Shown piece after piece: positions 48,931 through 57,788 of a DNA stretch of 64,000 bases (position 1 is its first letter; each line of letters begins with the position of its first letter). Position numbers and translations under genes: made by a program. The notes beneath the pieces were generated by a model that was given only the letters and a program-made list of their open reading frames with translations, was not told the origin of the DNA and searched no databases. Source of the DNA: Roseburia sp. (lineage in GTDB: Bacteria; Bacillota; Clostridia; Lachnospirales; Lachnospiraceae); assembly GCA_026168605.1 (NCBI GenBank), contig JAPFDX010000016.1, positions 62,001 to 126,000 of the forward strand. The letters are read 5' to 3'.

Positions 48931-50259
48931 ATGAAAATCATCATTAAGAACGGACGGGTGTTAAATCCGGCGACGAATACGGACGAGGTTTGTGATGTTC
49001 TGATCGAGAACGGAACAGTGGTAAAAATGGAAAAGAAAATAGAGGAGACGGCGGACCGCGAGGTCGACGCGGCAGGCTGCTTTGTCATGCCGGGATTTAT
49101 CGATCTGCACGTGCATCTGCGCGATCCGGGCTTTGAGCAGAAGGAGACGATCGAGACGGGATGCCGTGCGGCGGCGCACGGCGGATTTACGACCATCCTT
49201 GCGATGCCGAACACCAAGCCGGTCGTGGACAATGCGGACGTCGTGAATTATGTCCACAATAAGGCGAGAACGGTCGGCATCGTCAATGTGCTCCAGGTCG
49301 GGGCGATCACGAAGGGGCAGCAGGGAAAAGAACTTGCGGACATTGACGGAATGGTCGCAGCGGGGATCCCTGCCATCAGTGAGGACGGTAAATCCGTGAT
49401 GAACGCGGAGCTTTACCGCGAGGCGATGATCCGGGCGGCAGAGCATGGGATTGCAGTGCTTGCCCACTGTGAGGACATCAATCTGGTCAACGGCGGCGTG
49501 ATGAATGAGGACGCGCACGCGAAGGAGCTGGGGCTCAAGGGGATCACGAACTCCGTCGAGGATGTGATCGTGGCGCGCGATATTATGCTGTGCCGTGAGA
49601 CGGGAGTGAAGCTGCATTTATGTCACTGTTCCACAAAAAATTCCGTCAAGATGGTAGAGCACGCAAAGATGGAGGGCATCACCGTGACAGCGGAGGTTTG
49701 CCCGCATCATTTTACGCTGACCTCGGACGATATACATAAGATCGAGCCGACGATCGATCCGGAGAAAAAAGTGGCGATCGAGGCGGACGCGGATACGAAT
49801 TTTAAGATGAACCCGCCGCTCAGAGCCAAGGAGGATGTACAGGCGCTGAAGGAGGGGCTGCGCGACGACATTATGGATGTGATCGCGACAGACCACGCGC
49901 CGCATACCTTTGAGGACAAGAATACATCCATGAAGAACGCACCGTTTGGTATCGTCGGACTTGAGACGGCGGCAAGCCTTACCTACACGGAGCTGGTAGC
50001 ACAGAACTATCTGACGCCGATGCAGATGGCGGAGAAGATGAGCTACAATCCGGCGAAGGTCATCGGGCTGGACAAGGGCGACATTGCGCCGGGGAAGATT
50101 GCGGATCTTGTCATCTTTGACCCGGAAAAAACATATACCATCGACAAGTACAGCTTTGCGGGAAAGAGTAAAAACACGCCGTTCCACGGCAGAAAAGTGA
50201 CCGGAAAAGTGCGCATGACCATCGTGGGCGGTCATGTGGTCTATGAGGAGAAAGCATAA
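48931..50259 (+). CDS. pyrC: Dihydroorotase
   Basis: PGFIDLHVHLRDPGFEQKETIETGCRAAAHGGFTTILAMPNTKP; ATDHAPHTFEDK. Confidence 0.96.
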   Translation: MKIIIKNGRVLNPATNTDEVCDVLIENGTVVKMEKKIEETADREVDAAGCFVMPGFIDLHVHLRDPGFEQKETIETGCRAAAHGGFTTILAMPNTKPVVDNADVVNYVHNKARTVGIVNVLQVGAITKGQQGKELADIDGMVAAGIPAISEDGKSVMNAELYREAMIRAAEHGIAVLAHCEDINLVNGGVMNEDAHAKELGLKGITNSVEDVIVARDIMLCRETGVKLHLCHCSTKNSVKMVEHAKMEGITVTAEVCPHHFTLTSDDIHKIEPTIDPEKKVAIEADADTNFKMNPPLRAKEDVQALKEGLRDDIMDVIATDHAPHTFEDKNTSMKNAPFGIVGLETAASLTYTELVAQNYLTPMQMAEKMSYNPAKVIGLDKGDIAPGKIADLVIFDPEKTYTIDKYSFAGKSKNTPFHGRKVTGKVRMTIVGGHVVYEEKA

Positions 50260-50279
50260 GATTCAGAAAGGATTTCACT

Positions 50280-51050
50280 ATGGCAGAAAAGTTCGAGGAA
50301 CTGGCGCGCGTCGTTCGCCAGGAGGAGATTGCGACGGATATTTACAGTCTGTGGATTGCGACGGAGCAGATCGCTGCGCACGCAAAGCCGGGACAATTTG
50401 TGTCACTGTATTGTAATGAGGGGAGCAGACTGCTCCCGCGCCCGATCAGTATCTGTGAGATCGATAGGGAAAATGGAGGTCTGCGGCTTGTATACCGCAT
50501 TGCAGGAGAGGGGACGAGAGAGTTTTCGAACCTCTGTGCGGGTGCGCAGGTGAAGGTGGTCGGACCGCTCGGCAACGGATTTGTTTTGCAGAAGAAAAGG
50601 GCGTTTTTGATCGGCGGAGGCATTGGGATTCCCCCGATGCTTGAGCTGGCAAAGCAGCTTGACTGTGAAAAGCAGATCGTCCTGGGCTACCGTGACAGGG
50701 AGCTTTTTCTGGAGGAAGAGTTTGAAGCGTACGGGGACGTCTTTGTGGCGACCGAGGACGGTAGTGAGGGGACAAAGGGAAATGTTCTCGACGCGATCCG
50801 CGCGCATGGTCTCCATGCCGATGTGATCTATGCCTGCGGTCCTGCGCCGATGCTTAGAGCTTTAAAGGAATATGCCGCAGAGAATGGCATCGAGTGCTGG
50901 ATTTCGATGGAGGAGCGCATGGCGTGCGGAATTGGCGCCTGCCTTGCCTGCGTGTGCAGATCAAAGGAGAAGGACGCGCACTCCAATGTAAAAAATAAGA
51001 GGGTCTGCAAAGAGGGCCCGGTATTTCGTGCCGAGGAGGTGGAGTTCTGA
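50280..51050 (+). CDS. pyrK: Dihydroorotate dehydrogenase electron transfer subunit
   Basis: FAD/NAD domains; C-terminal 2Fe-2S cysteines CGIGACLACVC...C. Confidence 0.94.
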   Translation: MAEKFEELARVVRQEEIATDIYSLWIATEQIAAHAKPGQFVSLYCNEGSRLLPRPISICEIDRENGGLRLVYRIAGEGTREFSNLCAGAQVKVVGPLGNGFVLQKKRAFLIGGGIGIPPMLELAKQLDCEKQIVLGYRDRELFLEEEFEAYGDVFVATEDGSEGTKGNVLDAIRAHGLHADVIYACGPAPMLRALKEYAAENGIECWISMEERMACGIGACLACVCRSKEKDAHSNVKNKRVCKEGPVFRAEEVEF

Positions 51051-51958
51051 TGGATATGAGCGTTGATCTGTGCGGAGTGAAACTGAAAAATCCGGTGATG
51101 ACAGCCTCGGGAACCTTTGGCTCCGGGGAGGAATATTCGGAGTTTGTGGATTTAAACAGACTTGGCGCAGTTGTGACCAAGGGCGTTGCAAACGTGCCGT
51201 GGGAGGGCAATCCGACACCGCGTGTGGCGGAGGTGTACGGAGGTATGCTAAACGCGATCGGTCTCCAGAATCCGGGTATTGATCTGTTTATCGAGCGGGA
51301 CATTCCGTTTTTAAAGAAGTTTGACACGAAAATCATCGTCAATGTCTGTGGACATACGACGGAGGAATATGTGGAGGTTGTGGAGCACCTTTCGGATCAG
51401 CCCGTGGATCTGCTGGAGATCAATATCTCCTGTCCGAATGTGAAGGAGGGCGGGATCGCATTTGGTCAGAATCCGCAGATGGTGGAGGAGATCACAAGAG
51501 AGATCAGGCGCCACGCGAAACAGCCGGTCATCATGAAACTGTCGCCGAATGTGACCGACATTACAGAGATGGCGCGCGCGGCGGAGGCCGGAGGCGCGGA
51601 CGCACTCTCGATGATCAATACGATCACGGGGATGAAGATCGATATCCACAGAAGGTGCTTTGCGCTTGCAAACCGCACCGGAGGGATGTCTGGACCTGCG
51701 GTTCATCCGGTGGCGGTGCGCATGGTGTACCAGTCCGCGCAGGCTGTCTCGATCCCGATTATCGGCATGGGTGGGATCATGACGGCGGAGGATGCGATCG
51801 AGATGATCCTCGCAGGCGCGACAGCAGTTTCGGTCGGAACGGCAAACTTTACAAACCCGCGCGTCACAGAGGAGATCATCGACGGTATCAAGAGCTATAT
51901 GGAGCGTTACCGGGTGGAGAGCCTGAAGGAACTGGTGGGCGCGGTGCATGAGAGGTAG
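51050..51958 (+). CDS. pyrD: Dihydroorotate dehydrogenase catalytic subunit (class 1B)
   Basis: LKNPVMTASGTFGSGEEY; INISCPNVKEGG; KLSPNVTDITEMARAAEAGGADALSMINTI; GMGGIMTAEDAIEMILAGATAVSVGTA. Confidence 0.96.
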   Translation: MDMSVDLCGVKLKNPVMTASGTFGSGEEYSEFVDLNRLGAVVTKGVANVPWEGNPTPRVAEVYGGMLNAIGLQNPGIDLFIERDIPFLKKFDTKIIVNVCGHTTEEYVEVVEHLSDQPVDLLEINISCPNVKEGGIAFGQNPQMVEEITREIRRHAKQPVIMKLSPNVTDITEMARAAEAGGADALSMINTITGMKIDIHRRCFALANRTGGMSGPAVHPVAVRMVYQSAQAVSIPIIGMGGIMTAEDAIEMILAGATAVSVGTANFTNPRVTEEIIDGIKSYMERYRVESLKELVGAVHER

Positions 51959-52003
51959 TACGGCTATGACCCGTCAAAAATATTGTGGCAAAAAGAAGAC
52001 CGC

Positions 52004-52032
52004 TTGATTTCTCAGGCGGTCTGGTGTATAAT
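52004..52032 (+). promoter_or_regulatory. Promoter for a putative antisense RNA convergent with the small toxin ORF
   Basis: TTGATT (52004-52009), 17-bp spacer, TATAAT (52027-52032). Confidence 0.65.
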
Positions 52033-52038
52033 CTACTC

Positions 52039-52137
52039 AGAAAGGTTATCGGAATTGATTTCCGATTGCCCTCAGTAAGATACAAACATAAAGAATAGCA
52101 TCTAACTTTGGTCGGTTGGGATGCTATTTCTTTTTAT
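52039..52137 (+). ncRNA. Putative type I antitoxin RNA (about 100 nt)
   Basis: Starts about 7 nt after a TATAAT box; internal hairpin ATCGGAA-ttga-TTTCCGAT; ends in stem AATAGCATC (52094-52102)/GATGCTATT (52120-52128) followed by TCTTTTT. Overlaps the 3' end of the minus-strand toxin ORF. Confidence 0.6.
52094..52135. terminator. Hairpin terminator shared by the toxin mRNA and antisense RNA
   Basis: 9-bp stem AATAGCATC/GATGCTATT with T-rich flank on + strand and CTTTATGTTT flank on - strand. Confidence 0.65.
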
Positions 52138-52210
52138 TATTATGACTATCTATGTAAGACAGAGCCGCAAAAACTACTAGCAATAAAGTGAGAACTTCCA
52201 TTGTGTTCAT
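52124..52210 (-). CDS. Small hydrophobic holin-like type I toxin, 28 aa (not in ORF track)
   Basis: Hand translation MNTMEVLTLLLVVFAALSYIDSHNNKKK*; single TM plus Lys-rich tail; AAGGAGGG SD; promoter TTGAAC-17-TATAAT upstream. Confidence 0.75.
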   Translation of the reverse strand: MNTMEVLTLLLVVFAALSYIDSHNNKKK

Positions 52211-52292
52211 AGGGCATCACCCTCCTTGTGTACTAGAGGGCATCTAATAATCGGAAAATCACATCCTATTTTCTTTTCAATTATACAAGATA

Positions 52293-52321
52293 ATTATATC
52301 ACACAGAGAACTAATGTTCAA
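52293..52321 (-). promoter_or_regulatory. Promoter of the small toxin gene
   Basis: Minus strand TTGAAC (52321-52316), 17-bp spacer, TATAAT (52298-52293). Confidence 0.65.
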
Positions 52322-52366
52322 ATAAAAAGATAAGTCTGCCCTATGATGATCAGACGATTTCCGGAA

Positions 52367-52395
52367 TTGAAAATATGTATGGGGTATGATAAGAT
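52367..52395 (+). promoter_or_regulatory. Putative pyrE promoter
   Basis: TTGAAA (52367-52372), 17-bp spacer, TAAGAT (52390-52395). Confidence 0.5.
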
Positions 52396-52465
52396 TGAAA
52401 AGATAGTAAATGTTTTCAAAATTTTGCAAGGAAAAAAGTCTGTAAATTAAGGAGGATTTATCAGG

Positions 52466-53146
52466 ATGGAATCATACAAGCAGGAATTTATTGAATTTAT
52501 GGTAGAGAGCGACGTGCTCAAGTTTGGGGAGTTTACCTTAAAAAGCGGCAGAAAGTCACCATTTTTCATGAACGCGGGGGCATATGTGACGGGCAGTCAG
52601 CTCATGCGTCTCGGCGAATACTATGCGAAGGCGATCCATGAGACCTACGGCGATGATTTTGACGTGCTATTTGGACCGGCGTACAAGGGGATCCCAATCA
52701 GTGTTGTGACCGCGGTGGCTTACAGCAAATTATACGGGAAAGAGATCCGCTACTGCTCGGACCGCAAGGAGGAGAAAGATCACGGCGCGGACAAGGGAAG
52801 CTTTCTCGGCAGCAGCTTAAAGGACGGCGACAGAGTCGTTATGATCGAGGACGTGACGACCTCCGGCAAGTCGATGGAGGAGACTGTTCCGAAGGTGAAG
52901 GGAGCGGCAGACGTTCGGATCATAGGTCTGATGGTTTCCTTAAACCGCATGGAAAAAGGTCTCAGCGGCGAGAAGAGCGCGCTTGAGGAGATCCGGGAAA
53001 ATTACGGATTCCCGGCAAATGCCATCGTGACGATGGAGGAGGTGACAGAGCATCTGTACAACCGCCCGTGTCACGGCAGGGTAGTTATTGACGACGGGAT
53101 CAAGGCAGCGATCGACGAATACTACAAGCAGTATGGCTGTAAATAA
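52466..53146 (+). CDS. pyrE: Orotate phosphoribosyltransferase
   Basis: LKSGRKSPFFMNAG; FGPAYKGIPISV; VVMIEDVTTSGKSMEETV. Confidence 0.96.
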   Translation: MESYKQEFIEFMVESDVLKFGEFTLKSGRKSPFFMNAGAYVTGSQLMRLGEYYAKAIHETYGDDFDVLFGPAYKGIPISVVTAVAYSKLYGKEIRYCSDRKEEKDHGADKGSFLGSSLKDGDRVVMIEDVTTSGKSMEETVPKVKGAADVRIIGLMVSLNRMEKGLSGEKSALEEIRENYGFPANAIVTMEEVTEHLYNRPCHGRVVIDDGIKAAIDEYYKQYGCK

Positions 53147-53603
53147 GAAAAGGCGCCGCTTGATCGCGGGGATATTATTTGTGCTGTATTTTGCAGTTCT
53201 GTTTTATTTCCTCTTTTTTTCGGAGGAGATGGGGCGTACCTACAGTGAGCGCACCTATCACTATAATCTGGTTCCGTTTAAAGAAATCGGCAGGTTTATC
53301 CGGTATCACAGAACGCTTGGAACGGGAACGGTGCTTTTAAATATCGTGGGAAATGTGGCGGCATTTGTTCCGTTCGGCATATTTTTGCCGGTCTTTTCCG
53401 CGCGCTGCCGGAAAGTCTGGTTCACTGTCTTTTACAGCTTTGAACTAAGCCTTCTGGTGGAGCTGCTCCAACTGGTGACAAAGGTGGGCAGCTTTGATGT
53501 GGACGATCTGATCTTAAATACGATCGGCGGACTGGTGGGATTTTTGATTTATCTATTGGGAAAGAGGATATTGCGAGGTGACGGGTGTGAGAAGACGCCA
53601 TAG
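53133..53603 (+). CDS. VanZ family membrane protein
   Basis: YNLVPFKEIGRFI; NIVGNVAAFVPFGIFLPV; VDDLILNTIGGLVGFLIY. Likely start 53133, overlapping the pyrE end by 14 nt. Confidence 0.85.
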   Translation: MAVNKKRRRLIAGILFVLYFAVLFYFLFFSEEMGRTYSERTYHYNLVPFKEIGRFIRYHRTLGTGTVLLNIVGNVAAFVPFGIFLPVFSARCRKVWFTVFYSFELSLLVELLQLVTKVGSFDVDDLILNTIGGLVGFLIYLLGKRILRGDGCEKTP

Positions 53604-53913
53604 AAGAGGCTACAAATTTACAGAAAAGACACAGTCAAAGCGCGGGATGGCGGCGTTGGCGCTCGCAGTGATCTCCATCGGCGTGCTTGTGGCGGTGATC
53701 ATGAACTCATTTTGGAACCAGGGAAAAGGCAGTATGTATCTGGGAAGCGCAGGCGTGGCGGCGATGCTGCTTGGGATCGTCGCATTTGTGACCGCACTTG
53801 GAAGCCTGCGCGAGGAAAATTCCTTTAAACTGTTTCCCTATCTATCGACACTGGTATCCTTTCTTGCAGTCGGCGTGTGGATCGCGCTCTATGTGGTGGG
53901 TGCGGCAGGTTAG
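53578..53913 (+). CDS. Small membrane protein (possibly DUF6142-like)
   Basis: Basic N-terminus with three hydrophobic segments; overlaps vanZ-like gene. Confidence 0.55.
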   Translation: MTGVRRRHRRGYKFTEKTQSKRGMAALALAVISIGVLVAVIMNSFWNQGKGSMYLGSAGVAAMLLGIVAFVTALGSLREENSFKLFPYLSTLVSFLAVGVWIALYVVGAAG

Positions 53914-53948
53914 CGCGCCGGGCGGAAAGGAGTGGAAAAGAGGACGAC

Positions 53949-54536
53949 ATGACGGATTTTGAAAAACAGATGGCTTTTATCATGGAGCTGGACAAGATCA
54001 AAAAGATCGGCAGACAGACATATCTGGCGGATGGAAGCCGCAAGGAAAACGACGCGGAACATTCGTGGCATTTGGCGTTGATGGCGTTTGTGCTGGCGGA
54101 TTACGCGAATGAGAAAGTGGACGTGCTAAAGACGATGAAGATGGTGCTCCTGCACGACGTCATTGAGATTGACGCCGGGGACACCTACGCGTATGACACG
54201 GAGGGGAATAAGGCCAAGCGGGAGCGCGAGTTAAAGGCGGCACACCGCATTTTCGGACTGCTTCCGGACGGGCAGGCGGCAGAGTACCGCAGTCTCTGGG
54301 ATGAATTTGAGGAGATGGAGACGGCGGAGGCGAAATTTGCCAATATGCTGGACAAGGTGCAGCCGCTTTTGTTAAACGACGCCTCGGGCGGCAGGTCATG
54401 GGCGGAGCACGGGGTGAAGAAGTCGCAGGTGATGGCGCGCAACGAGCGCACGCACGAGGGCTCGGAGACTTTGTGGGATTATGCAAAAAGTCTGATTGAA
54501 AAAAATGTGGCAGACGGAAAACTGCTGGATGAATAG
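53949..54536 (+). CDS. HD-domain hydrolase (YfbR/HDDC2-like)
   Basis: RKENDAEHSWHLALMAFVLADY; VLLHDVIEIDAGD; ANMLDKVQPLLL. Start trimmed to 53949. Confidence 0.88.
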   Translation: MTDFEKQMAFIMELDKIKKIGRQTYLADGSRKENDAEHSWHLALMAFVLADYANEKVDVLKTMKMVLLHDVIEIDAGDTYAYDTEGNKAKRERELKAAHRIFGLLPDGQAAEYRSLWDEFEEMETAEAKFANMLDKVQPLLLNDASGGRSWAEHGVKKSQVMARNERTHEGSETLWDYAKSLIEKNVADGKLLDE

Positions 54537-54553
54537 GAGGAACGGAAAAGCAG

Positions 54554-56611
54554 GTGGGTTACAGTGAAATTTATCGGGAATTAAACAGTCAGGCAGAGGA
54601 GCGCTTTGCACTGATGGAGGAGCGGATCGCGCAGATTCGCGAAAAGGCGGAGACGGAGGAACAGTTTTCCGGATATTTCGAGAAAAATACAGACTTTCTG
54701 CTGACGCTTGCGCAGATTTACCGCAAAAAACAGAGCGGGGAATTGCAGGGGGAGAGTCTGGCAGAGCTGCAGGCACAGAATGTGCGGCTTTACGGAGATA
54801 TTGTTCCGGAGGCATACGGGGAGAGCTTTGCAAACCCGGCATATGCCGTGGAGGCGTTTGGCAGGGAGCTCGGAGAGCCGTTATCTCTGATGGCGGCACA
54901 TCTGCGGGAGAGCATCCGCGAAGTGTTCCGCGGCAATCTGCTGCGGCTTACGATCGCAATGGAACTCTTTGTGGAGGTCTACAATGCGTTTGAGAGCTGG
55001 GCGCGCGAAGCGGTGGAGACCGGAGAGCGCACAAAGGAGCTTTCACAGATCATCTACTGGTATTTTCATGATTACAGTGAGATTTTCCTGGAGGAGAGCA
55101 TCCGCAGGCTGATCAACCCGGCGGAGGATTTTGAGACGGAGCTTGTCCTCGGGGCGGATCTTGCGGATCTCCGCTATCTGTACGGATACGGCGCTTATAT
55201 CGGGGAGAATGAGCTGCGCATGGCAGAGTTTTTAAACCGTCTGCCCAAGGAGCAGATCCAGGCGATGGCGGATACCTATACCGAGGGCTACCGCATCGGA
55301 TTTGAGGTGACGGGCAAGGATCTTGCAAAGAAAAAGGTCGTTCAGGTGCGTTATCCGATCGGATTTGAGCGGATTGTGCGCGCAGCCATCCACAATTTTG
55401 AAAAGATGGGCTTAAAGCCTACGATGCTTGCGACCGGAACGGCGGCGAACCGCCAGTTTGACTATGACCATAGGGAAGACCGTGCATACTACATGGACAA
55501 GGCATATGTGGAGCGGTGCTTAGAGGTCAGAAAGACATATTTTGAGGAAGAAAAGCAGCTTGCGGCAGGAATGGCAGGTCCAGCGGTGATCGAGGTGTTC
55601 GGCGAAGAGCCGTTTTCACCGGAGACGAAGAAGGAGGCGCTGCACTACGACAAGAAACAGCAGCAGCTCTGCGTCTACGAGATGGGGCAGGCGGGACAGA
55701 TTACCAACAGGTATATCAGGGGCGAGGAGAGAAGCTTTACGATCATCGCCTACCCCGTGCCGTCGATCGGAGCGCAGTTCGAGGAGATTTTTGCGGAGAC
55801 GGTGAAGATCAACACGCTGGACTATATGCTTTACCGTAAGATGCAGCAGAAGATCATCGATGTTCTGGATCGGGCGGATAAAGTACACATCACCGGACGG
55901 GGCGCGAACAAGACGGATCTATATGTGAATATCTGGAAACTGCAGAACCCAGAGAGGGAGACGGCATTTGAAAACTGTGTGGCGGACGTCAATATTCCGG
56001 TCGGCGAGGTGTTCACCTCCCCGGTACTTGAGGGGACGAACGGCAAGCTGTTTGTCAGCCAGGTGTACCTGAATGAGTTAAAATATGAGAATTTGGAAAT
56101 TGATTTTGCGGACGGTATGATCTCCTCCTACACCTGCACGAATTTTGCGGAGGAGGAAGAAAACAAAAAATACATCCGTGACAATGTCCTAAAGCATCAT
56201 GAGACGCTGCCGATGGGCGAATTTGCGATCGGCACAAACACGACGGCGTACCGCATGGCGAGAGATTTTGACATTGCGGACAAGCTTCCGATCCTGATTG
56301 CAGAAAAGACGGGACCGCATTTTGCAGTGGGCGACACCTGCTACAGCCACGAGGAGGACAATGTTTCCTACAATCCGGATGGCAAGGAGATCGTGGCGCG
56401 TGAAAATGCAGTGTCTGCACTGCGAAGCGCGAAGGATCCTGCCGAGGCGCAGAAGGCGTATCTGAACTGTCATACCGACATTACGATCCCGTATGATGAG
56501 CTTGACAGGATTACGGCAATCTGCAAAGACGGAACAGAGATTGACATCATTGCAGGCGGCAAATTTGTGCTGGAGGGCACGGAACCGTTGAACGAGCCGC
56601 TGGAGCGGTAA
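54554..56611 (+). CDS. M29-type aminopeptidase with N-terminal extension
   Basis: ADKVHITGRGANKTDLYVNIW; NIPVGEVFTSPVLEGTNGKLF; GEFAIGTNT; EKTGPHFAVGDTCYSHEED metal-ligand region. Confidence 0.8.
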   Translation: MGYSEIYRELNSQAEERFALMEERIAQIREKAETEEQFSGYFEKNTDFLLTLAQIYRKKQSGELQGESLAELQAQNVRLYGDIVPEAYGESFANPAYAVEAFGRELGEPLSLMAAHLRESIREVFRGNLLRLTIAMELFVEVYNAFESWAREAVETGERTKELSQIIYWYFHDYSEIFLEESIRRLINPAEDFETELVLGADLADLRYLYGYGAYIGENELRMAEFLNRLPKEQIQAMADTYTEGYRIGFEVTGKDLAKKKVVQVRYPIGFERIVRAAIHNFEKMGLKPTMLATGTAANRQFDYDHREDRAYYMDKAYVERCLEVRKTYFEEEKQLAAGMAGPAVIEVFGEEPFSPETKKEALHYDKKQQQLCVYEMGQAGQITNRYIRGEERSFTIIAYPVPSIGAQFEEIFAETVKINTLDYMLYRKMQQKIIDVLDRADKVHITGRGANKTDLYVNIWKLQNPERETAFENCVADVNIPVGEVFTSPVLEGTNGKLFVSQVYLNELKYENLEIDFADGMISSYTCTNFAEEEENKKYIRDNVLKHHETLPMGEFAIGTNTTAYRMARDFDIADKLPILIAEKTGPHFAVGDTCYSHEEDNVSYNPDGKEIVARENAVSALRSAKDPAEAQKAYLNCHTDITIPYDELDRITAICKDGTEIDIIAGGKFVLEGTEPLNEPLER

Positions 56612-56651
56612 ACTTACAAAAAATGGAACAGATGAGAAAAGGAGCATGATT

Positions 56652-57152
56652 ATGGCAAAAGTTGGTATTGTGATGGGAAGCGATTCGGATATGCCGGTAA
56701 TGGCAAAGGCAGCGGACATTTTGGAAAAGCTTGGGATCAGCTATGAGATGAAGATTATTTCCGCACACCGTGAGCCGGATGTGTTTTTTGAGTATGCAAA
56801 GAGCGCCGAGGAGCGTGGCTTTAAGGTGATCATCGCGGGCGCCGGCATGGCGGCGCATCTGCCGGGAATGTGCGCGGCGATCTTCCCGATGCCGGTCATC
56901 GGAATCCCGATGCACACGACGTCGCTCGGCGGACGCGATTCCTTGTACTCGATCGTACAGATGCCGTCCGGGATTCCGGTGGCGACCGTAGCCATCAATG
57001 GCGGTGCAAATGCAGGATTACTTGCAGCGAAAATTCTTGCGACATCAGACGATGCAATTTTGCGAAAATTAAAAGAATATTCTGAAGAATTAAAGGGGCA
57101 GGTTGTGGCAAAGGACGCCAGACTGCAGGAAGTGGGATATCAGAATTACTAA
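56652..57152 (+). CDS. purE: 5-(carboxyamino)imidazole ribonucleotide mutase
   Basis: MGSDSDMPVM; SAHREPD; AGAGMAAHLPGMCAA; GRDSLYSIVQMPSGIPVATVAINGGANAGLLA. Confidence 0.97.
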   Translation: MAKVGIVMGSDSDMPVMAKAADILEKLGISYEMKIISAHREPDVFFEYAKSAEERGFKVIIAGAGMAAHLPGMCAAIFPMPVIGIPMHTTSLGGRDSLYSIVQMPSGIPVATVAINGGANAGLLAAKILATSDDAILRKLKEYSEELKGQVVAKDARLQEVGYQNY

Positions 57153-57199
57153 AAGAGATAGATCAGAGATATTTTTTCTGTAGGCGGAGCAGACGAGAA

Positions 57200-57240
57200 G
57201 GTGGTTGTTGTAATTTTTGCAGCAACCACCTCTTTCTTTA
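57200..57240 (+). terminator. Rho-independent terminator after purE
   Basis: GGTGGTTGTTG-taattttt-GCAGCAACCACC-TCTTTCTTT. Confidence 0.75.
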
Positions 57241-57311
57241 AGAATATGCTATATGATAATTTTTATACATTTTTCCATGAAATATTTTTGAAAATATGAT
57301 TTACGTTTTTA

Positions 57312-57373
57312 TTGACAGCGCGGTCTATCGATAGTAGACTCAAATGAAAAGGGAGGTCTATTTTTTATAGACC
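57312..57373 (+). promoter_or_regulatory. Promoter with two BlaI-type operator palindromes
   Basis: TTGACA (57312-57317)-17-TAGACT (57335-57340); palindrome GTCTATCGATAGTAGAC 57323-57339 over the -10; second palindrome GGTCTAT-ttttt-ATAGACC 57355-57373. Confidence 0.75.
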
Positions 57374-57419
57374 CATATCGTTGCACAAAAGCAAGACTGA
57401 CAGAGGAGGGGGAGAGAGG

Positions 57420-57788
57420 ATGGCAGAATACCGTCTTGCGGAGACAGAAGCCAGATTTGCAGATATTATCTGGGAGCGGGAGCCGGTCGGCTCGACGGAG
57501 CTGGTAAAAATATGCGGGGAGAGGCTGGGATGGAAGAAATCGACGACTTACACGGTGTTGAAAAAGCTGTGTGAGCGCGGGATTTTTCAGAATGAGCGCG
57601 CGGTGGTGACTTCAAAGCTTTCGAGGGAGGAGTTTTACGGGGGCAAGAGCAGGCAGTTTGTGGAGGAGACGTTTGGCGGTTCGCTTCCGCGTTTTCTGAC
57701 AGCATTTATCGGGAAAAGGAAGCTGACGGAAGACCAGATCGAGGAGATGAAGGCGCTGATCGAGAGCTATCGGGAGGAAAACGGATGA
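57420..57788 (+). CDS. BlaI/MecI family transcriptional repressor
   Basis: ADIIWEREPVGSTELVKICGERLGWKKSTTYTVLKKLCERGIFQNE winged helix; adjacent M56 gene. Start trimmed to 57420. Confidence 0.9.
   Translation: MAEYRLAETEARFADIIWEREPVGSTELVKICGERLGWKKSTTYTVLKKLCERGIFQNERAVVTSKLSREEFYGGKSRQFVEETFGGSLPRFLTAFIGKRKLTEDQIEEMKALIESYREENG

Noticed and set aside
52338-52360. GTCTG-ccctatgatgat-CAGAC hairpin upstream of pyrE as a PyrR attenuator
   Set aside because: Short stem, no U-tract and no PyrR-binding consensus seen.
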